From Halisarca cf. caerulea (taxonomy: Eukaryota; Porifera; Demospongiae; Chondrillida; Halisarcidae), in assembly GCA_963170055.1 (NCBI GenBank), contig CAUJGJ010000185.1:3795275-3859274 (forward strand): DNA of 64,000 nucleotides. The letters are read 5' to 3'. Under the pieces are notes generated by a model. That model was given only the letters and a program-made list of their open reading frames with translations, was not told the DNA's origin and ran no database searches. Made by a program: the position numbers and the translations under genes. This document shows positions 1 through 26,879 of this stretch, piece after piece. Positions within the stretch are counted from its first letter, which is position 1; every line of letters starts with the position of its first letter.

Positions 1-179
1 AACAAGTCTTACCCAACAAACCTTCATATTAGACTTGTCAAAACTATGTGAAAAATGTTGTTGTTCAGCTGCAATCCAGTTACGTTTCTGCAAATGGCAA
101 TACACATCAAGTACACATGCAAACATGACAAATACATGGTTGTATTGAGGGGTCCACAACAAGGCAATGTGACGTACGA

Positions 180-455
180 GATTTTGAAATCCGAAGAGAT
201 ATCACAAGATTTCAAAGATTTCACTAAGATTTCAAAGATTTTGGAATAAGATTTCACAAGATTTTGCCAATCGAGATTTCAAGATTTCAAGATTACGCCT
301 AAGATTTCCAGATTTCAGATAAGATTTCTGGATTTCAGGCAAGATTTCAAGATCTTGGTGAAGATTTCTTATAGGATTTCAAACGTGTACGAGGATTTCA
401 GATTTCAAGATTTCACTTGAGATTTCAACCAAAGTGTACAAGATTTCAGTGAGTT
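180..455. repeat. Degenerate AAGATTTC-type short repeat
   Basis: The octamer AAGATTTC and near variants (CAGATTTC, AGGATTTC) recur roughly every 8-20 bases without a fixed period. The stretch has no credible coding frame; bases 1-180 and 456-712 also show no gene I can support. Confidence 0.7.
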
Positions 456-914
456 GCAGACCCCTCGGGTTGCATAGCACCATACAGTGATCTACAATTG
501 TACATACACACATACTATATCACCTACTCAGGAAAGCCCCAACATATAGTAACAGGATGCTCAGTATTGACTGCAAGACTGCGAATCATGAGAAGTCATC
601 AATTCAATAACTTCACTACTCACCAACACATGGTCTGAAAAGATACACATCTTACAAACATGAAGGAGCTCATTCTGTACATACATACTGTATATATAGC
701 ACATTATGTACGTACGGTAGGAGGCAAAAGTTTGGTCACGTTTGCTTTCGTTAAAACGAATACAAAGTTCTGTAGCGTTCCGTTTCGTTTTAGTCTTTCT
801 CTTCGTAGTGCGCTGCTTCAGTTCTACTGTGTTAATTGCGAAAGAATTCCACGCACATATTAGCTGACCAACATTGGGCATTAAAGTGAGATGGTACTTT
901 TGATAAGCAAGCTT

Positions 915-1975
915 AAAGGATGTTAGTTCGGCGAATGTGACAAAGATAGAAGTTTGCAAACATGCATATCAATCCCTTTATTTCATTAAACGACATCTAT
1001 CATCATCATCTTGCATAGCATTAAAAAGAACCCTTTATTTATCACTAGTATGCTCCAAACTATCATACTGCTCGCCACTGTGGAGTCCACGTCACATCCA
1101 GGACATCACCAAACTGGAGCAAGTGCAAAGACGAGCCACCAAATTCTTAGCTGATGACCCTAGCTTAAATTATAAACAGAGACTTTCCAAGCTACACATC
1201 CTACCACTAATGTAATATTACGAGCTACAGGACATACTTTTCCTAATAAAAAGCATCAAATTCCCCTCAGATAATTTCAACATATTCAATCATATTTCAT
1301 TCTCTCAATCCAATACCAGATCAGCAACGACCAACAAACTAGTGTACACCTACGCCAGATCATCAACTACCAGGCATTTCTACTTCAATCGAATCGCACG
1401 ACTATGGAATTCCCTACCCCAAGTTAACCTAAACAACACATTTGACTCAATCAAGAAACAAATATCTGATTATCTATGGTCACAATTCAACTGCAAATTT
1501 AACCCTGACGATCCCTGCTCGTTCCACACCATATGCCCTTGCTTCAGCTATCATCTAAGTACTGTACAGTAGAATCTTAGATATAGACTATTATATTTAC
1601 CGGCATGTTATACATCTGCTCACCATAATTTAATATTGTTAGCTGTTAGTAAGAGCCTACACCTCGCACTTTAATTTCATGCCAATTAATTACAACAAAT
1701 GTTAACCTCATTGTCTACGCTCAAGATTTATTCACATTAATGGGCCCACAGCATACATTTTTATTACATGCCAATTTCCTCCACTGGTTGCCACATTATA
1801 TCTGATGTCAATTTCCGAATATCTTGTACATATCACTTTATACTTATCACAATTCACAACCATCACTAATATTACATATATATGTACTATAACTTTGGCT
1901 GCGCTTGTTTTTGGCGTCAGACCCTCAGCCACAAAATTGTGACTGTAAAGCAAATAATAATAATAATAATAATAG
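915..1975 (+). mobile_element. 5'-truncated non-LTR retrotransposon: end of the reverse transcriptase ORF plus 3' tail
   Basis: The frame from 937 to 1572 reads like the C-terminal part of CR1/L2/jockey-type LINE polymerases. It has the segment YCSPLWSPRHIQDITKLEQV followed by QRRATKFL, then FNRIARLWNSLP and a terminal Pro-Cys-rich segment. One in-frame TAA at 1213-1215 interrupts it, and the same frame resumes for the rest of the homology. The 3' end is an (ATA)n/(AAT)n stretch around 1951-1974, as expected for the microsatellite tails of such LINEs. It is a dead copy lacking the endonuclease and the RT core, and it lies inside the TIR element 713-2448. Confidence 0.8.
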
Positions 1976-2063
1976 ATTTTTGTTCTTTCATTTGTGTGAG
2001 CTCCAATAATCAGGCATCATCTTCGGAAAGACAGAATGGACACATCAAGAGAGTGCATATGTA

Positions 2064-2267
2064 GAGGGATAGTCTCACGGGTAGAATCTTAAGAAAGCGA
2101 GCGTCCAGGGGGTCGTTGCAGGATACCAGGTTAGTGCAAAAGCTAGCGGACGAATTCATGGAAGAAACCACCGTTAATCAGGTCCACCGAAAGCTCCAAG
2201 AGAAAAACGTCAACCTGTCGCTCAGAATAATACCCCGTTGTAGAAAAGCGCTAAGGTGGAATCATTG
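2064..2267 (+). other. Unassigned open reading frame inside the TIR element
   Basis: A 68-codon frame without an early ATG (first Met codon about 2158) reads through to TGA. It is basic and amphipathic (segments RILRKRASRGSLQDT, LADEFMEETTVNQVHRKL, LSLRIIPRCRKALRW) and looks protein-like. Its position inside a TIR element suggests a fragment of an element-encoded or captured protein. I do not recognise the family. Confidence 0.35.
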
Positions 2268-2639
2268 AGGGAGAAAAGCTGAATTGGACACTTTGCGTTT
2301 TGTCCCGGCATCTTGACGTTTTTACGCTTTTCCGTTTATTTCCGTTTCGTTTTGTTCCGTTCCGTATTTGTACTTTCTTGCGTAAAAACAAAAACGATGT
2401 ACTGTTTTGTAAAAACTAAACGTGACCAAACTTTTGCCTCCTACCGTATGTACAGTACATGTGCATACGTATGTGTACCTACCATGGTGTATACCTACAG
2501 TATGCCTCTATAGTGACACATGCTGTAAGAGGCAACCCTGACCTCCCACTGACACATGCATGCATGCATCAGTGTTTAGGCATAAATCGAAAAAGCATAC
2601 TATGAACTGAACAGTATGGCTGCACATCCATGTATTGTA

Positions 2640-2835
2640 CAGTGACACCTCTCTAATCCGACACCTCTCTAATAATCCGACACCTCTGTAATCTGACATT
2701 CTCTCTAATCCAACTGTTTAATGAGGTACAGTCACCATATTAAAGTATGGTAAGAGGTACTCTGTAACCCGACAACCTCCTAATCCGGCATTATTCTCAG
2801 GTCCCATTGAGTGTTGGATTAGAGAGGTTTCACTG
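2640..2835. mobile_element. pogo-like palindromic MITE
   Basis: The ends CAGTGACACCTCTCTAATCC and its mirror, closing in TTTCACTG, are flanked by TA. The interior is almost entirely self-complementary. Similar copies lie at 36346, 36905, 43455, 48357 and 52508. Confidence 0.8.
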
Positions 2836-2873
2836 TAGCTCAGCACATTTACGCAAGTGGTACAGACCCTTAC

Positions 2874-5800
2874 TTTATGCTTCACTACTTCTTTCTTCGA
2901 ATGGAGTTTGCAGTGAGCAAAGTAGGCATCAAAAATGCTGTCCTATGAGAGAAGACAGATGAATACACACTCACTACATACTGTACAGTATAAGTGCACA
3001 TAAAACGTATGTACTGTACATACATGTACAAGAGAACAACGGTCAACTTGTACATGTCCTATTCTTATACTGAGGGCGAAAACAAACAATTAGTTAAAGA
3101 AAACAAGTAATTCGGGTAAAAAAACCCATGGGGCTGCCGCCTCTCGTCCCGAATTACTTGTGAATATAATGGTTTATCTCTGCAACAATGGTATTAGGTT
3201 TATGAAGAAGTTTTATCCTTCGGCTTTGTATTTTTCACCTTCTTTGCAATTTTGACGAAAATTTGCTACATTTTGGCAGTTTCAGCCACGGTTCTATCCT
3301 GAAGGCAACGGTTTTATCTTGAAGGATAAAACTGTGGCTGAAACTTCGCCAAAATGTAGTGAATTTTGTTAAAAATGGTCAAAGGATGGAACCTGTACTC
3401 CCCTCAATACAATACAAGGAGGTAGAGAAAGAGGAATCACTATGTACGTATGCACATCAAAAGACACAACAAACAATGCATAAAGAACTCAAAACAGTAG
3501 CTAATGTATTGCAAATGTATGTACAGCACATTACACATAATGCCAAGGCCCTATCAAAAAAGGATCCCCCAAAAACACTTGGAACAAGGGTAGGATAGGA
3601 GAAAGGTACAGGGCTAGGTGGGCAAAGGGCAAGACAGACATAGGGCTAGATGAGCAAAGGGCTACACATACATGAGGCTGGACAGGTATAGGGCTAGACA
3701 GAGTTTAATTGGACTGAGTGGACACTGTGCAAAGTCCTACATCCCGCATGTGCAGCACATTATATGTATGTGCTGTGGGATTTTTGATTCAGGAAATATA
3801 CACCTTGTGAACATTAACAGCTATGTATGTGGTATTCTAATAGACAATGAGAACATTATCTAATGCACATACACTTCGCTATGCAACCTCATGTATGCTC
3901 CAGTAAGTGAAACATGCAGAAAGACAGCTGTAAGGTATAGTACAGCAAGTACTGGACATACCCTCTTGTCCAGCTCTTCTTGAGGGATGTCCACTTCACA
4001 CAATAGTCCATGCTTCATTGCACTACAGAACAGCACACAACAAATATTACATAAAGTAACAGTAAAGCATATCAACACACTTAAAGTACATCCTGATATG
4101 CACGTGTGCACAACTCCAAGTATAATGAAGATCAACTTCAACTGCTACGTAAAGCCATCCACAAGACTCCAGTGCAGCACTCAACTTGGGGACACACTGG
4201 ATGTGGGGCAAACTGGAAGTACTGTATGCATGTACACATGTACATAACTCATACACTTCTATCACGGCCTATTGTGATAGTACAATGCTCAAGTCAGAAA
4301 TCCCTCATTCTAAACAGAAAGATTTCAGACAACAGTTGTACACACACACACACACTGGTAATACTAATGTATTAGTTATATCCTGTCCAGGTGTGCTGCA
4401 GCAGAAATACAGTGCTGACTGACCCAGGGCGAAGCCTGAAGTCATCAGCACTGTATTTTCTGCTGTAGCACACCTGGACAGGATATACTTACGTAACCAA
4501 TTTGTATCCTGGCAACCATTCACTGTTGACTGTTGGTGTGTACAGTCTCATCTAGAGTTGATTAGTTTTAGCCACTCACCCTACCAATTGACATCAATTG
4601 ACATCAATTAGGAAGTGTGTTGACATCAGTGACCTGTGCTACATCACAAATGTCAGCACACTTTTCCTTTGATCCACCCATAATTCGCCCCCACACCAGG
4701 ATACAAGAACGAATGTATCACTTACCATGTTACATGGAATGAGCTGCGGCACATACCAGCATCACACTGTATGCAGACTCCTGTCTTGGCCAGTAGTGGA
4801 TTCTCACACAACTGACATACCTTCTGTCCCCACTTCTGGGGCATCACCTCGTCCAGAACAACATAGCTGAGCTCACTTGGTTGCAAGTAGGACACCCCAG
4901 GAGTGTACAGGCAGCAGACAATGTGGACCCACCTACAGTACACATGACAGGGAGACTTGAAGCAGATTGGCCAGACACACATACTACAGGAAGTGTGTGC
5001 ACACACACTGCATGCATATCCAGTTTTGTGGTCACCCATACTGTTGATCACAACTACTGCTCAATCACTTTCAGATCAAAATCACTACACTATTCACTTC
5101 TCACTAGGTCTTTGCTCATGCATAATCCTTAAAACAAAGTATAGAACAGTGCAGTGAGCTACACCAATACAACACTTATACTTCTCTTCAGCAGGATTAA
5201 TTGGGAAAATTGTTAAAAAAATTAACATGCTTCAGTGCTATAAATTTGATAAAAACTCTCTCCCCCCCCCACCAAGAGTTGGACTCAGGCCTGTTTGGTG
5301 CTACCATTGTGATGCTATTGATTGGCATGTGAGCACAAACTGAACACAATCAAAATCCATACTACTGTATGTACTCAAATCTTTTGTGGGATAAAAGGGG
5401 GAATCTGCGAAAACAAAAACCATCAAAATTGTGAAAATCCACGATCCACAAGTTTCATTCCACGAATATTTCAGTGCATACGGTATTGAGTTCCGAACAA
5501 ATCTCTAGCTCAATGTCTTGGTAGAGAGGTACAACCAATATAAATGTAGATGCTTGTATTCTGATGAGAATGGTACAACATTGGTGGTGGTAGTGGTGGT
5601 GTGTGTGGGGAGGGGGAAGTGGTGCAGTTACCCGATATGCAACCCCTTTCCTCCCCAAGTCTTCAGATTACACACTCTCACATGCGACATGCCCCCTCTA
5701 ACATTCTCGGAGTACCAAGATACCCTCTGTATCCTCAACTCCTGTATGCACCCATGACAGACCTACGCTGCTCTTGGTCTAATCAATAGAATGTATGGCT

Positions 5801-8800
5801 ATATGTACTTCCTAGACAAGCATGCATACTCACCTACATAAACGAACACATGAATGTACAGTACAATACATATACTGTACATCCAGCCAACAAGCGAGCA
5901 TGTATTTTTACATACATACACCCACACCCACACACACACACATACAAACACATATATACTGTATACATGACATGATGTACATAATATGTGATTCTACTTA
6001 CTTGCCATTAACTGTCTGTTTATACAGGCCTCCAGTGTTCGGACACAACTCACACGTCTACACAGAGAACAACGTACACATTTACTACAGTACAAGCACA
6101 GACAGTACACACTACACCTACATCATACACATACGTACATAGCCCTGGACGGTATTGATAAATATAGCTAGTTACTAACTATAGTTGGCAGATACTCGGT
6201 ATTAGTTGGTATATCTCAATATAGTCCTCAAATATTGATATCCCAATTTTGATCCCTCAGTTATGACATAACTGAGGGGGTGGTTCAAAACATTTTAGTA
6301 TTATGTACCCGGGCCAATTGAAAACCTTAGTCATATATTGTACTTCTGCTGTTAGTCTTCCCTATTCTAACCTGACCATTGTTGTACTGCAAATGGAGGT
6401 ACCTGCACTTGCTCTAGAAAAATGCTCATAATTGATATATTGAGTATTAAATATATTGACTATTCAAAAGTGCAATTGTTGCATTGTCGGTTCTGGATTG
6501 ATATTGATATTGACTACTAATATTGAAATATTGTCCAGGGCTACACATGCACCACTCGGTACAATAGAACCAGGCAGGTTCCAGCTACAATGATGATTTT
6601 CTCTATAATTTTATTGATCAAATTTATTTCTCCATTATACAATGTATTGTAGTATTACCACAATAGTCTGTGATGTCTACAAGACAGTAGACTCTCAGAA
6701 CAATGAACTCCTGGGTATACTGAGAGCTATTCATTATATACGTACACTCACAGGTGAGCTTCCAAACTTGCATGCATCACAAAACCAAGGTACAGTCTCC
6801 TCGTTGTCATCGTCTGTGTCAGAAGGTAGGATTCCGTAGCAGTCTTCATGAGCCGACCATCCACACTTGTCACACACAACAACCTCCTCTGATAAACTAC
6901 ACGGCATGGAAACAACACACTATAGCCTTACAATATGCACATACGTGCGTACGTATGTATGCACACATACATATGCACACACAGTGAACTTGCTTAGTAC
7001 ATACTTTGAAGCAGACACAAAATCGGTACTTATTATCAGAGGTACTTACTATCAGGGTTGGTTTATGTACATGAGGTATACACAGGGACAGAATGAGGAG
7101 TACTTACTGTACTATCCAGGAGTGTGTACTAAACCAGGTACTTCTATACTAAGCAAGTTCCACCGTATATCCACATTGTGGATTTTCATATGTGCAAGTG
7201 CACATGTATGGTATACACTAGGCCTAGTCTATACATGTCCACTGACAGCAAGGAATACTTGAGAAGGACGTTGACATAACATTAAAAATGAGATTTTTGC
7301 CTCATGCATACATTCCATATTGCAGAGAAAGCAAAAGCTCTATTTATTCTCATTGCATGTGTATTAAAAGGCAACTGTCCTTAGTAATCACCAATATTCC
7401 AACCACCAATCTACTTATCCATGATGTACATATTACTCACAGAGTCTGGATATGAAGGCTCCATATACAGTCAGACCTCACTTATCTGCACACATCCGCT
7501 CTGGATGAAATTGTGGATAGAGTGAGGGAACTGAATAAATGAGGGAGCAGTAGTATAGTGTACAGTAGGATTATTGTAGATTTGTCCCAATAAAACCTAC
7601 TGCAGAAGGTGAGGGAAATAGATATTTGAGGTGCGGATAAGTGAGGTCTCACTGTTCTACTTACAAACAGAAAATCACACTCACAGACACAGTTTGGAAA
7701 AATGCACTATCTAAAGAGTGTACAGAATATATAACATGCAAGTATGTATCAGCACTTTCACTTACAAGATCACACTACCATATGATATGTAATACATGTA
7801 CCTCTCTTGCAAGCAAACAGAGCAGACCAAGTAAGTATCATCCATGCCCCCTTCTTGGCCCTTTGTCTCCTTGGCCTCCATCACCTCACACTCTGTCATG
7901 CTGTCCTCTTCTCCAATCTCCATTTCTTCCTCATCAGATGTGACACCTGTGACATTGTCTTCCCCATCTCCACCACTCACCTCCCCAATATCATCATCCG
8001 ATCCAGATTCTAACAACAAAAAGTTAAAACAGAATACAATGAGTGTGTGAAGACCACCCAAGATACCAAGTGATTCAGGGCTACACAGACCTGGTCCTCA
8101 TGTAGAGGGGTACTAATACTGCTAAATTGGTTCATGAAGCAACCTACAATGGTCTCTATAAACAGGTGGTCCTTCTATACCACTGTTCTTAAAGACAGGT
8201 TTCACTGTACCCGAGTGCAGTCCATAGACTAAGCAAAACAATACACCAATCAAGTCACAAAGGACTACACACACTACCAAAAGTTTTTTCCCAGTAAGGA
8301 GGTATGTGACATCGCAATACTAACCCTTTAGTAGAGACTACAAATCTGAAACAGAGCACCAAGGCTACTGGGGTTCTAGTGCCATCCAGCACTTATTTAC
8401 CATACATCTAAATATAACTGGGAATTGTACGTACCCAAATCAAAACTTGGACCCTCTCTGCCAGCAAAATCAGCATCATTACTGTCATCGCTGTCTTCTG
8501 CACTCACACCAAACTTGGTAGCAAGATAGAGAATATCAAAGTTCTGTGATGGAACAATCTTCCTACCACTCCTGGTCTGTCCAAACCCCATCATAAGCGG
8601 AGCCACCACTTCAGGGGATTTCCCTGAAGTTCCACTCTCAGTGACATTTAGATCAATGGATGGTTCAGGGGATTTTTTCTCAGCTTGTTGTTTTGCAGTA
8701 CCAGCATTCACTTTAGTGTTCACTTTTCTCTTGTCTTTGCCACCACTTACAACACTAGAATCACTGTCACTTTCATTACTGACATCATCACTAAGATCAC

Positions 8801-9746
8801 CAGCTCCAGCACCATCATCCCCACTACTCATAATAGCTGAATCACCTTCATAGAAAGCTGGGTAGTGTGGGGAAATGAACACAATGCCACACAATCCGAA
8901 ATCAAAAATTACAACAAAAGTAAACCAATACCATGTAGTGGGTATTTTTGAGGGATAAAAATTCATGGTTTTGTGACTGGAATGGGAACCATGAAATATT
9001 TACTCTCAAAAGGTAGTATTACTGCAAGTTTAAATATCATTTTGGTGTGAACCATAAAATTTTTATCATGAAAAATCCAAATTTTTAGCATCCACTAAAA
9101 TTTTACCACTTGAAATATGGTATTTTGTGCCAAATTTGCAGAAGTGGGCTAAACATAGTAAAGCAGATCCAGAATATTAGCACAAAGCAGATGAAGTTGG
9201 CTACGGAACACAAGCAATAAGATCTCGCTCCGTGAGAATGGATGAAATATACATGGTACTACTTTATAATACCTATAAAACGCTACAGCGCACGAGCTAG
9301 TTGCACGACCCCACAGTGAGCATGATTCCCGCCTACCAGGATAGACTCTGTATATTATATGCTGAACAGGGGTTTAGAATAGAGTGAATAAGTGTTTTAG
9401 CTGTTTAAAAATATCGATAAAGCTCGACATCCAGTCGTTCCTGATGTTGGTGTGTGTAATAAGAATGATACACGTCGAGCCGGATTAGTATTCAAAACCC
9501 ATTCCGCTTAAACACACTCTTAGCTTTGTCCACAGCCGGTGTGTATTCCTCATCTTCACTGTCTTCGTCAGAGTCCTCTGCAGAGTACTTACTAAGAATG
9601 TCGACGACCGAACCGTCAGGTGGAGGCTTTATCTTGCGTCCACTTCTAGCACTGTACATTTCAGCTTTCTTTGCTGGAACGCATGTGACGATTTCCGTTT
9701 GCGTGCATATTCGTTTACTTCGCATTGTTCCATGAATAATATCCAA
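2874..9746 (-). CDS. PHF14: PHF14 orthologue (PHD finger protein 14), eight exons, 3' part outside the window
   Basis: PHF14 is a nuclear chromatin reader that binds the histone H3 tail through a PHD-zinc knuckle-ePHD cassette. Exons in coding order: 9746-9518, 8857-8435, 8009-7802, 6896-6752, 6057-6002, 4932-4726, 4022-3962, 2942-2874. All junctions are GT-AG and phase-consistent. Exons 1-2 are acidic and Ser/Asp-rich, with RSGRKI followed by SAEDSD, matching the basic-then-acidic start of vertebrate PHF14. Exons 3-4 form PHD1 (CSVC, CDKC, HEDC, WFCDAC). Exon 5 is the knuckle (CELCPNTGG). Exons 6-8 form the ePHD (WVHIVC, CQLCENP, TGVCIQCDAGMC, FHVTC, YFAHCKLH). The exon 1 donor (AGA|GTGTGT) is weak, and exon 2 could instead begin at 8845. 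The later helical region and C-terminal PHD fingers were not found to the left, so the gene runs off the edge. The first exon faces the protease gene. Confidence 0.9.
3250..3370. repeat. Inverted repeat (hairpin), about 45-base arms
   Basis: The arm around 3257-3300 (contains GTTTCAGCCACGGTT) is mirrored at 3321-3366 (contains AACTGTGGCTGAAAC). It lies in a PHF14 intron and is probably a small foldback element. Confidence 0.65.
4370..4707 (-). mobile_element. Composite foldback element, copy 1 (two adjacent hairpins)
   Basis: One end (4374-4490) is a long hairpin: TATCCTGTCCAGGTGTGC with its mirror, around a loop rich in GGGCGAAG. The rest is a second TIR module bounded by TTGTATCCTGG and CCAGGATACAA, and it contains a small GTGTGCTGACAT hairpin. 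The same structure, inverted, occurs at 40044-40376. No coding potential is visible. Confidence 0.8.
5363..5485. mobile_element. Small TA-flanked MITE with TACYGTA ends
   Basis: The left end TACTGTATGTACTCAAAT and the right end (reverse complement TACCGTATGCACTGAAAT) are diverged inverted repeats of about 30 bases. It lies in the PHF14 intron between exons 5 and 6. Confidence 0.6.
7468..7654. mobile_element. pogo-like MITE (CAGTCAGACCTCACTTATC ends), copy 1
   Basis: The ends CAGTCAGACCTCACTTATC and GATAAGTGAGGTCTCACTG are inverted repeats. A nearly identical copy in the same orientation is at 32955-33141, with only a handful of substitutions over 187 bases, which points to recent mobility. 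Confidence 0.85.
8929..9122. mobile_element. TA-flanked MITE, ends TACCATGTAGTGG / TACCATATTTCAAGTGG
   Basis: Imperfect inverted termini surround an AT-rich interior containing several ATGGTTTTGTGA/CCATAAAATTT inverted segments. It lies in PHF14 intron 1. Confidence 0.55.
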
Positions 9747-9808
9747 TCTAATTGATAAGTCACGAGATCAGAGCAGAGTCAGGGTGGTCACGTTTCGTAT
9801 ATAGCAAG
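9747..9808. promoter_or_regulatory. Putative bidirectional promoter / shared 5' region
   Basis: Only 62 bases separate the PHF14 start codon (9746, minus) from the protease start codon (9809, plus). The stretch has TCACGAG and GTCACGTT motifs and no obvious TATA box. Both 5' UTRs and any core promoter must overlap here or extend into the neighbouring coding exon, unless further 5' exons exist. Confidence 0.5.
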
Positions 9809-24597
<14,789 letters not shown>

Positions 24598-26348
24598 GAG
24601 ATACCAAGTTTGTGCTAAAGATCAAAGTGTAGAATTAGGTAATCCCAATATTACTCTAACTGGAATTTCTTATTACTGATAGACGGTAGAACATACTACT
24701 CATTTGTGTAGTAGGTATTTGTACATAAGTGTATTAATATTATTATTATTACATGTAATTTAAATTTGTAAGATTAATTCTTATTATAATTATTGTTATA
24801 ATACTGCACACATACTGTACATAATTTCAGGAAAGGAATATAATGCATTTGATGATGGTAGTGATTGGAGAAGGCCTATATAATTCACTTGCAAATGTAA
24901 TTGCATGTCTGTATGCAATTACTTAATTTCTTCATGCAATAATTTCATTAATTAATATTGCATTTCACCTTTTGCTGTATGTGTACGAATATTAAATAAA
25001 TATATATTGGAATTATCTTGTGTGCTCGAGTGTGTATACCATTGCAACTGCAACACAAGACAATTGCATAGTCTGTATATGAGACTAAATTACTGTATAT
25101 ACCGTGGAATCTCAAAATTGAGAACAATTAATTATTAAAACATGGATTTAGCTGGCAGTGCATGCTTTATATATAGACTGAGACATTGTCTTATTTATGT
25201 GGAGGTTTGAGCTGTAGGTGCTTATGATATGATATGAACTTTAGGACCTCATGCAACTTGCAGCTACATATAGAAGATATTACGTGCTTGTGTTAAGAGA
25301 GCACATGTGTGGTACAGGTGATTTTGAACATCAGAACATGCATGCTTGTGTGATTCATTATGCTGTATGAAGATGACTGTGAATATCAAAGTCACATAAC
25401 CAAATTAAAACGGCAAAATTTGTTGTCATTGGTCGTGATAGAAATGAACCCTACAATGGAATGGCCTAGCAAAAAATTGAATGACAATGTTATTGTTCAT
25501 GGAGTAATTGTTCAAACACTTAATATAGGCAGACTTTAAATAAATATGGATATTTTGCACGCATGACTAATATTTATCCAATGTGTTAATTCAACTAGTG
25601 AGATACTGCATGATACTAAACTAAAAAAGAACAGATGAACCATAGTTGTAACTACGACATACAGTAGCAAAGTGAACAAAAACAACATTATAATTAGTAA
25701 TGTAGTTTTAAGCAAATGATTGAATCAATTAGAACCAAGACCAAATGTAGACATCTATCCTGTGTCTATTATCCCAGTAATGTTTTTCATCAGGAAATCT
25801 TGTGTACAATGCGGAACAACTGTTTTTGAGTCAGCTTCTGCCATGAGAACCTATGGTGTGCATATAGCCTGAACTCTACCCTGGCTCCCCAACTAATCGT
25901 GCACACACACATGCAGTACAGTTTAATGTAAATTGTTAAGTAGAAAGAATACATGCATGACGTGGTCTTGATGTTGCTATATATTTCATGCACGTGGAGT
26001 TCTTATATAAAGCAATTTCTGGTGCATGACAGAATTCTTTGTTCTGCTAAACAGCAGACTGAAGCAGGGTTGATGATTGCCAGCTGCATTATTCGTCTTA
26101 TCGCCACCCTGTTCCACTGGCTACCAAAAATGACGGTCGACCAGCAGATCGGACTGAGTGCAAGACTAGGGCTGGCATCTCAACCAGTTTCTCATGGTCG
26201 ATTGCAGCAAGCTAAAGTTTCTTCTCTGTAATGACTCCTAAATATATTAGTTAATCCAGCACCGCTTAATCGCCATCAATTTTGTGCATGAATTCATTAC
26301 GAGGAGTACATATTGATTTGGATAATATTAGCCTAGTTTTGTCGAAGA
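24598..26348. other. 3' flank of the protease gene and intergenic DNA
   Basis: AATAAA at 24995-25000, about 400 bases past the stop codon, is the best candidate poly(A) signal. The rest is AT-rich with no coding segment I can support. Confidence 0.55.
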
Positions 26349-26410
26349 ATGGAGTATCTACCTATTTTAGGACAAGCCATTAGGGAGAGTAAGATCAGCA
26401 CAGTGCATTA

Positions 26411-26775
26411 CACAGCTGCTACTACACACATTCCAACTACTATACACACTACACACACTACAGCTACTACACACACTATAGCTACAGTACACGCTACAGC
26501 TACTACAGATACTACAGCTACTACAGCTACTACAGCTACTACACACACTACAGCTACTACAGCTACTACACACACTACAGCTACTACAGCTACTACAGCT
26601 ACTACACACACTACAGCTACTACACACTCTACAGCTACTACAGATACTACAGCTACTACATCTACTACAGCTACTACAGCTACTACACACACTACAGCTA
26701 CTACACACACTACAGCTACTACACACATTACACACACTACAGCTACTACAGCTACTACAGCTACTACACACACTT
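26411..26775. repeat. TAC-rich minisatellite (ACAGCTACT / ACACACACT units)
   Basis: Nine-base units related to ACAGCTACT and ACACACACT alternate irregularly over 365 bases. The same array reappears at 28218-28268 and as a remnant at 29354-29370, so it was split by the two retroelement fragments between these points. Confidence 0.9.
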
Positions 26776-26879
26776 TTTTATTTTTTTCTAAATATATCAA
26801 ACAATATGTAATACATATATAAGGTACATTCCTGCATAATAATGAATGAGCAATGTTGTGAATTGCTAATAGTATCCTA

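Larger units (their letters stand above)
713..2448. mobile_element. TIR DNA element (about 1.7 kb) with TACGGTA ends, invaded by a LINE
   Basis: A 31-base perfect inverted repeat starts with TACGGTAGGAGGCAAAAG at 713 and is mirrored at the right end (stops at 2448). The outer TA on each side fits a TA target duplication, as in Tc1/mariner-like elements. Secondary similarity (runs of CGTTTCGTTTT-like sequence) continues inward on both sides. The interior holds a truncated LINE (about 915-1975) and an unassigned open frame (2064-2267). No transposase is recognisable, so the element is probably non-autonomous or decayed. Confidence 0.75.

Noticed and set aside
571..640. Possible further minus-strand PHF14 exon (acceptor near 636)
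   Set aside because: The acceptor TATCTTTTCAG looks good, but the peptide (DHVLVSSEVIELMTSHDSQS) has no similarity to PHF14 and soon stops.
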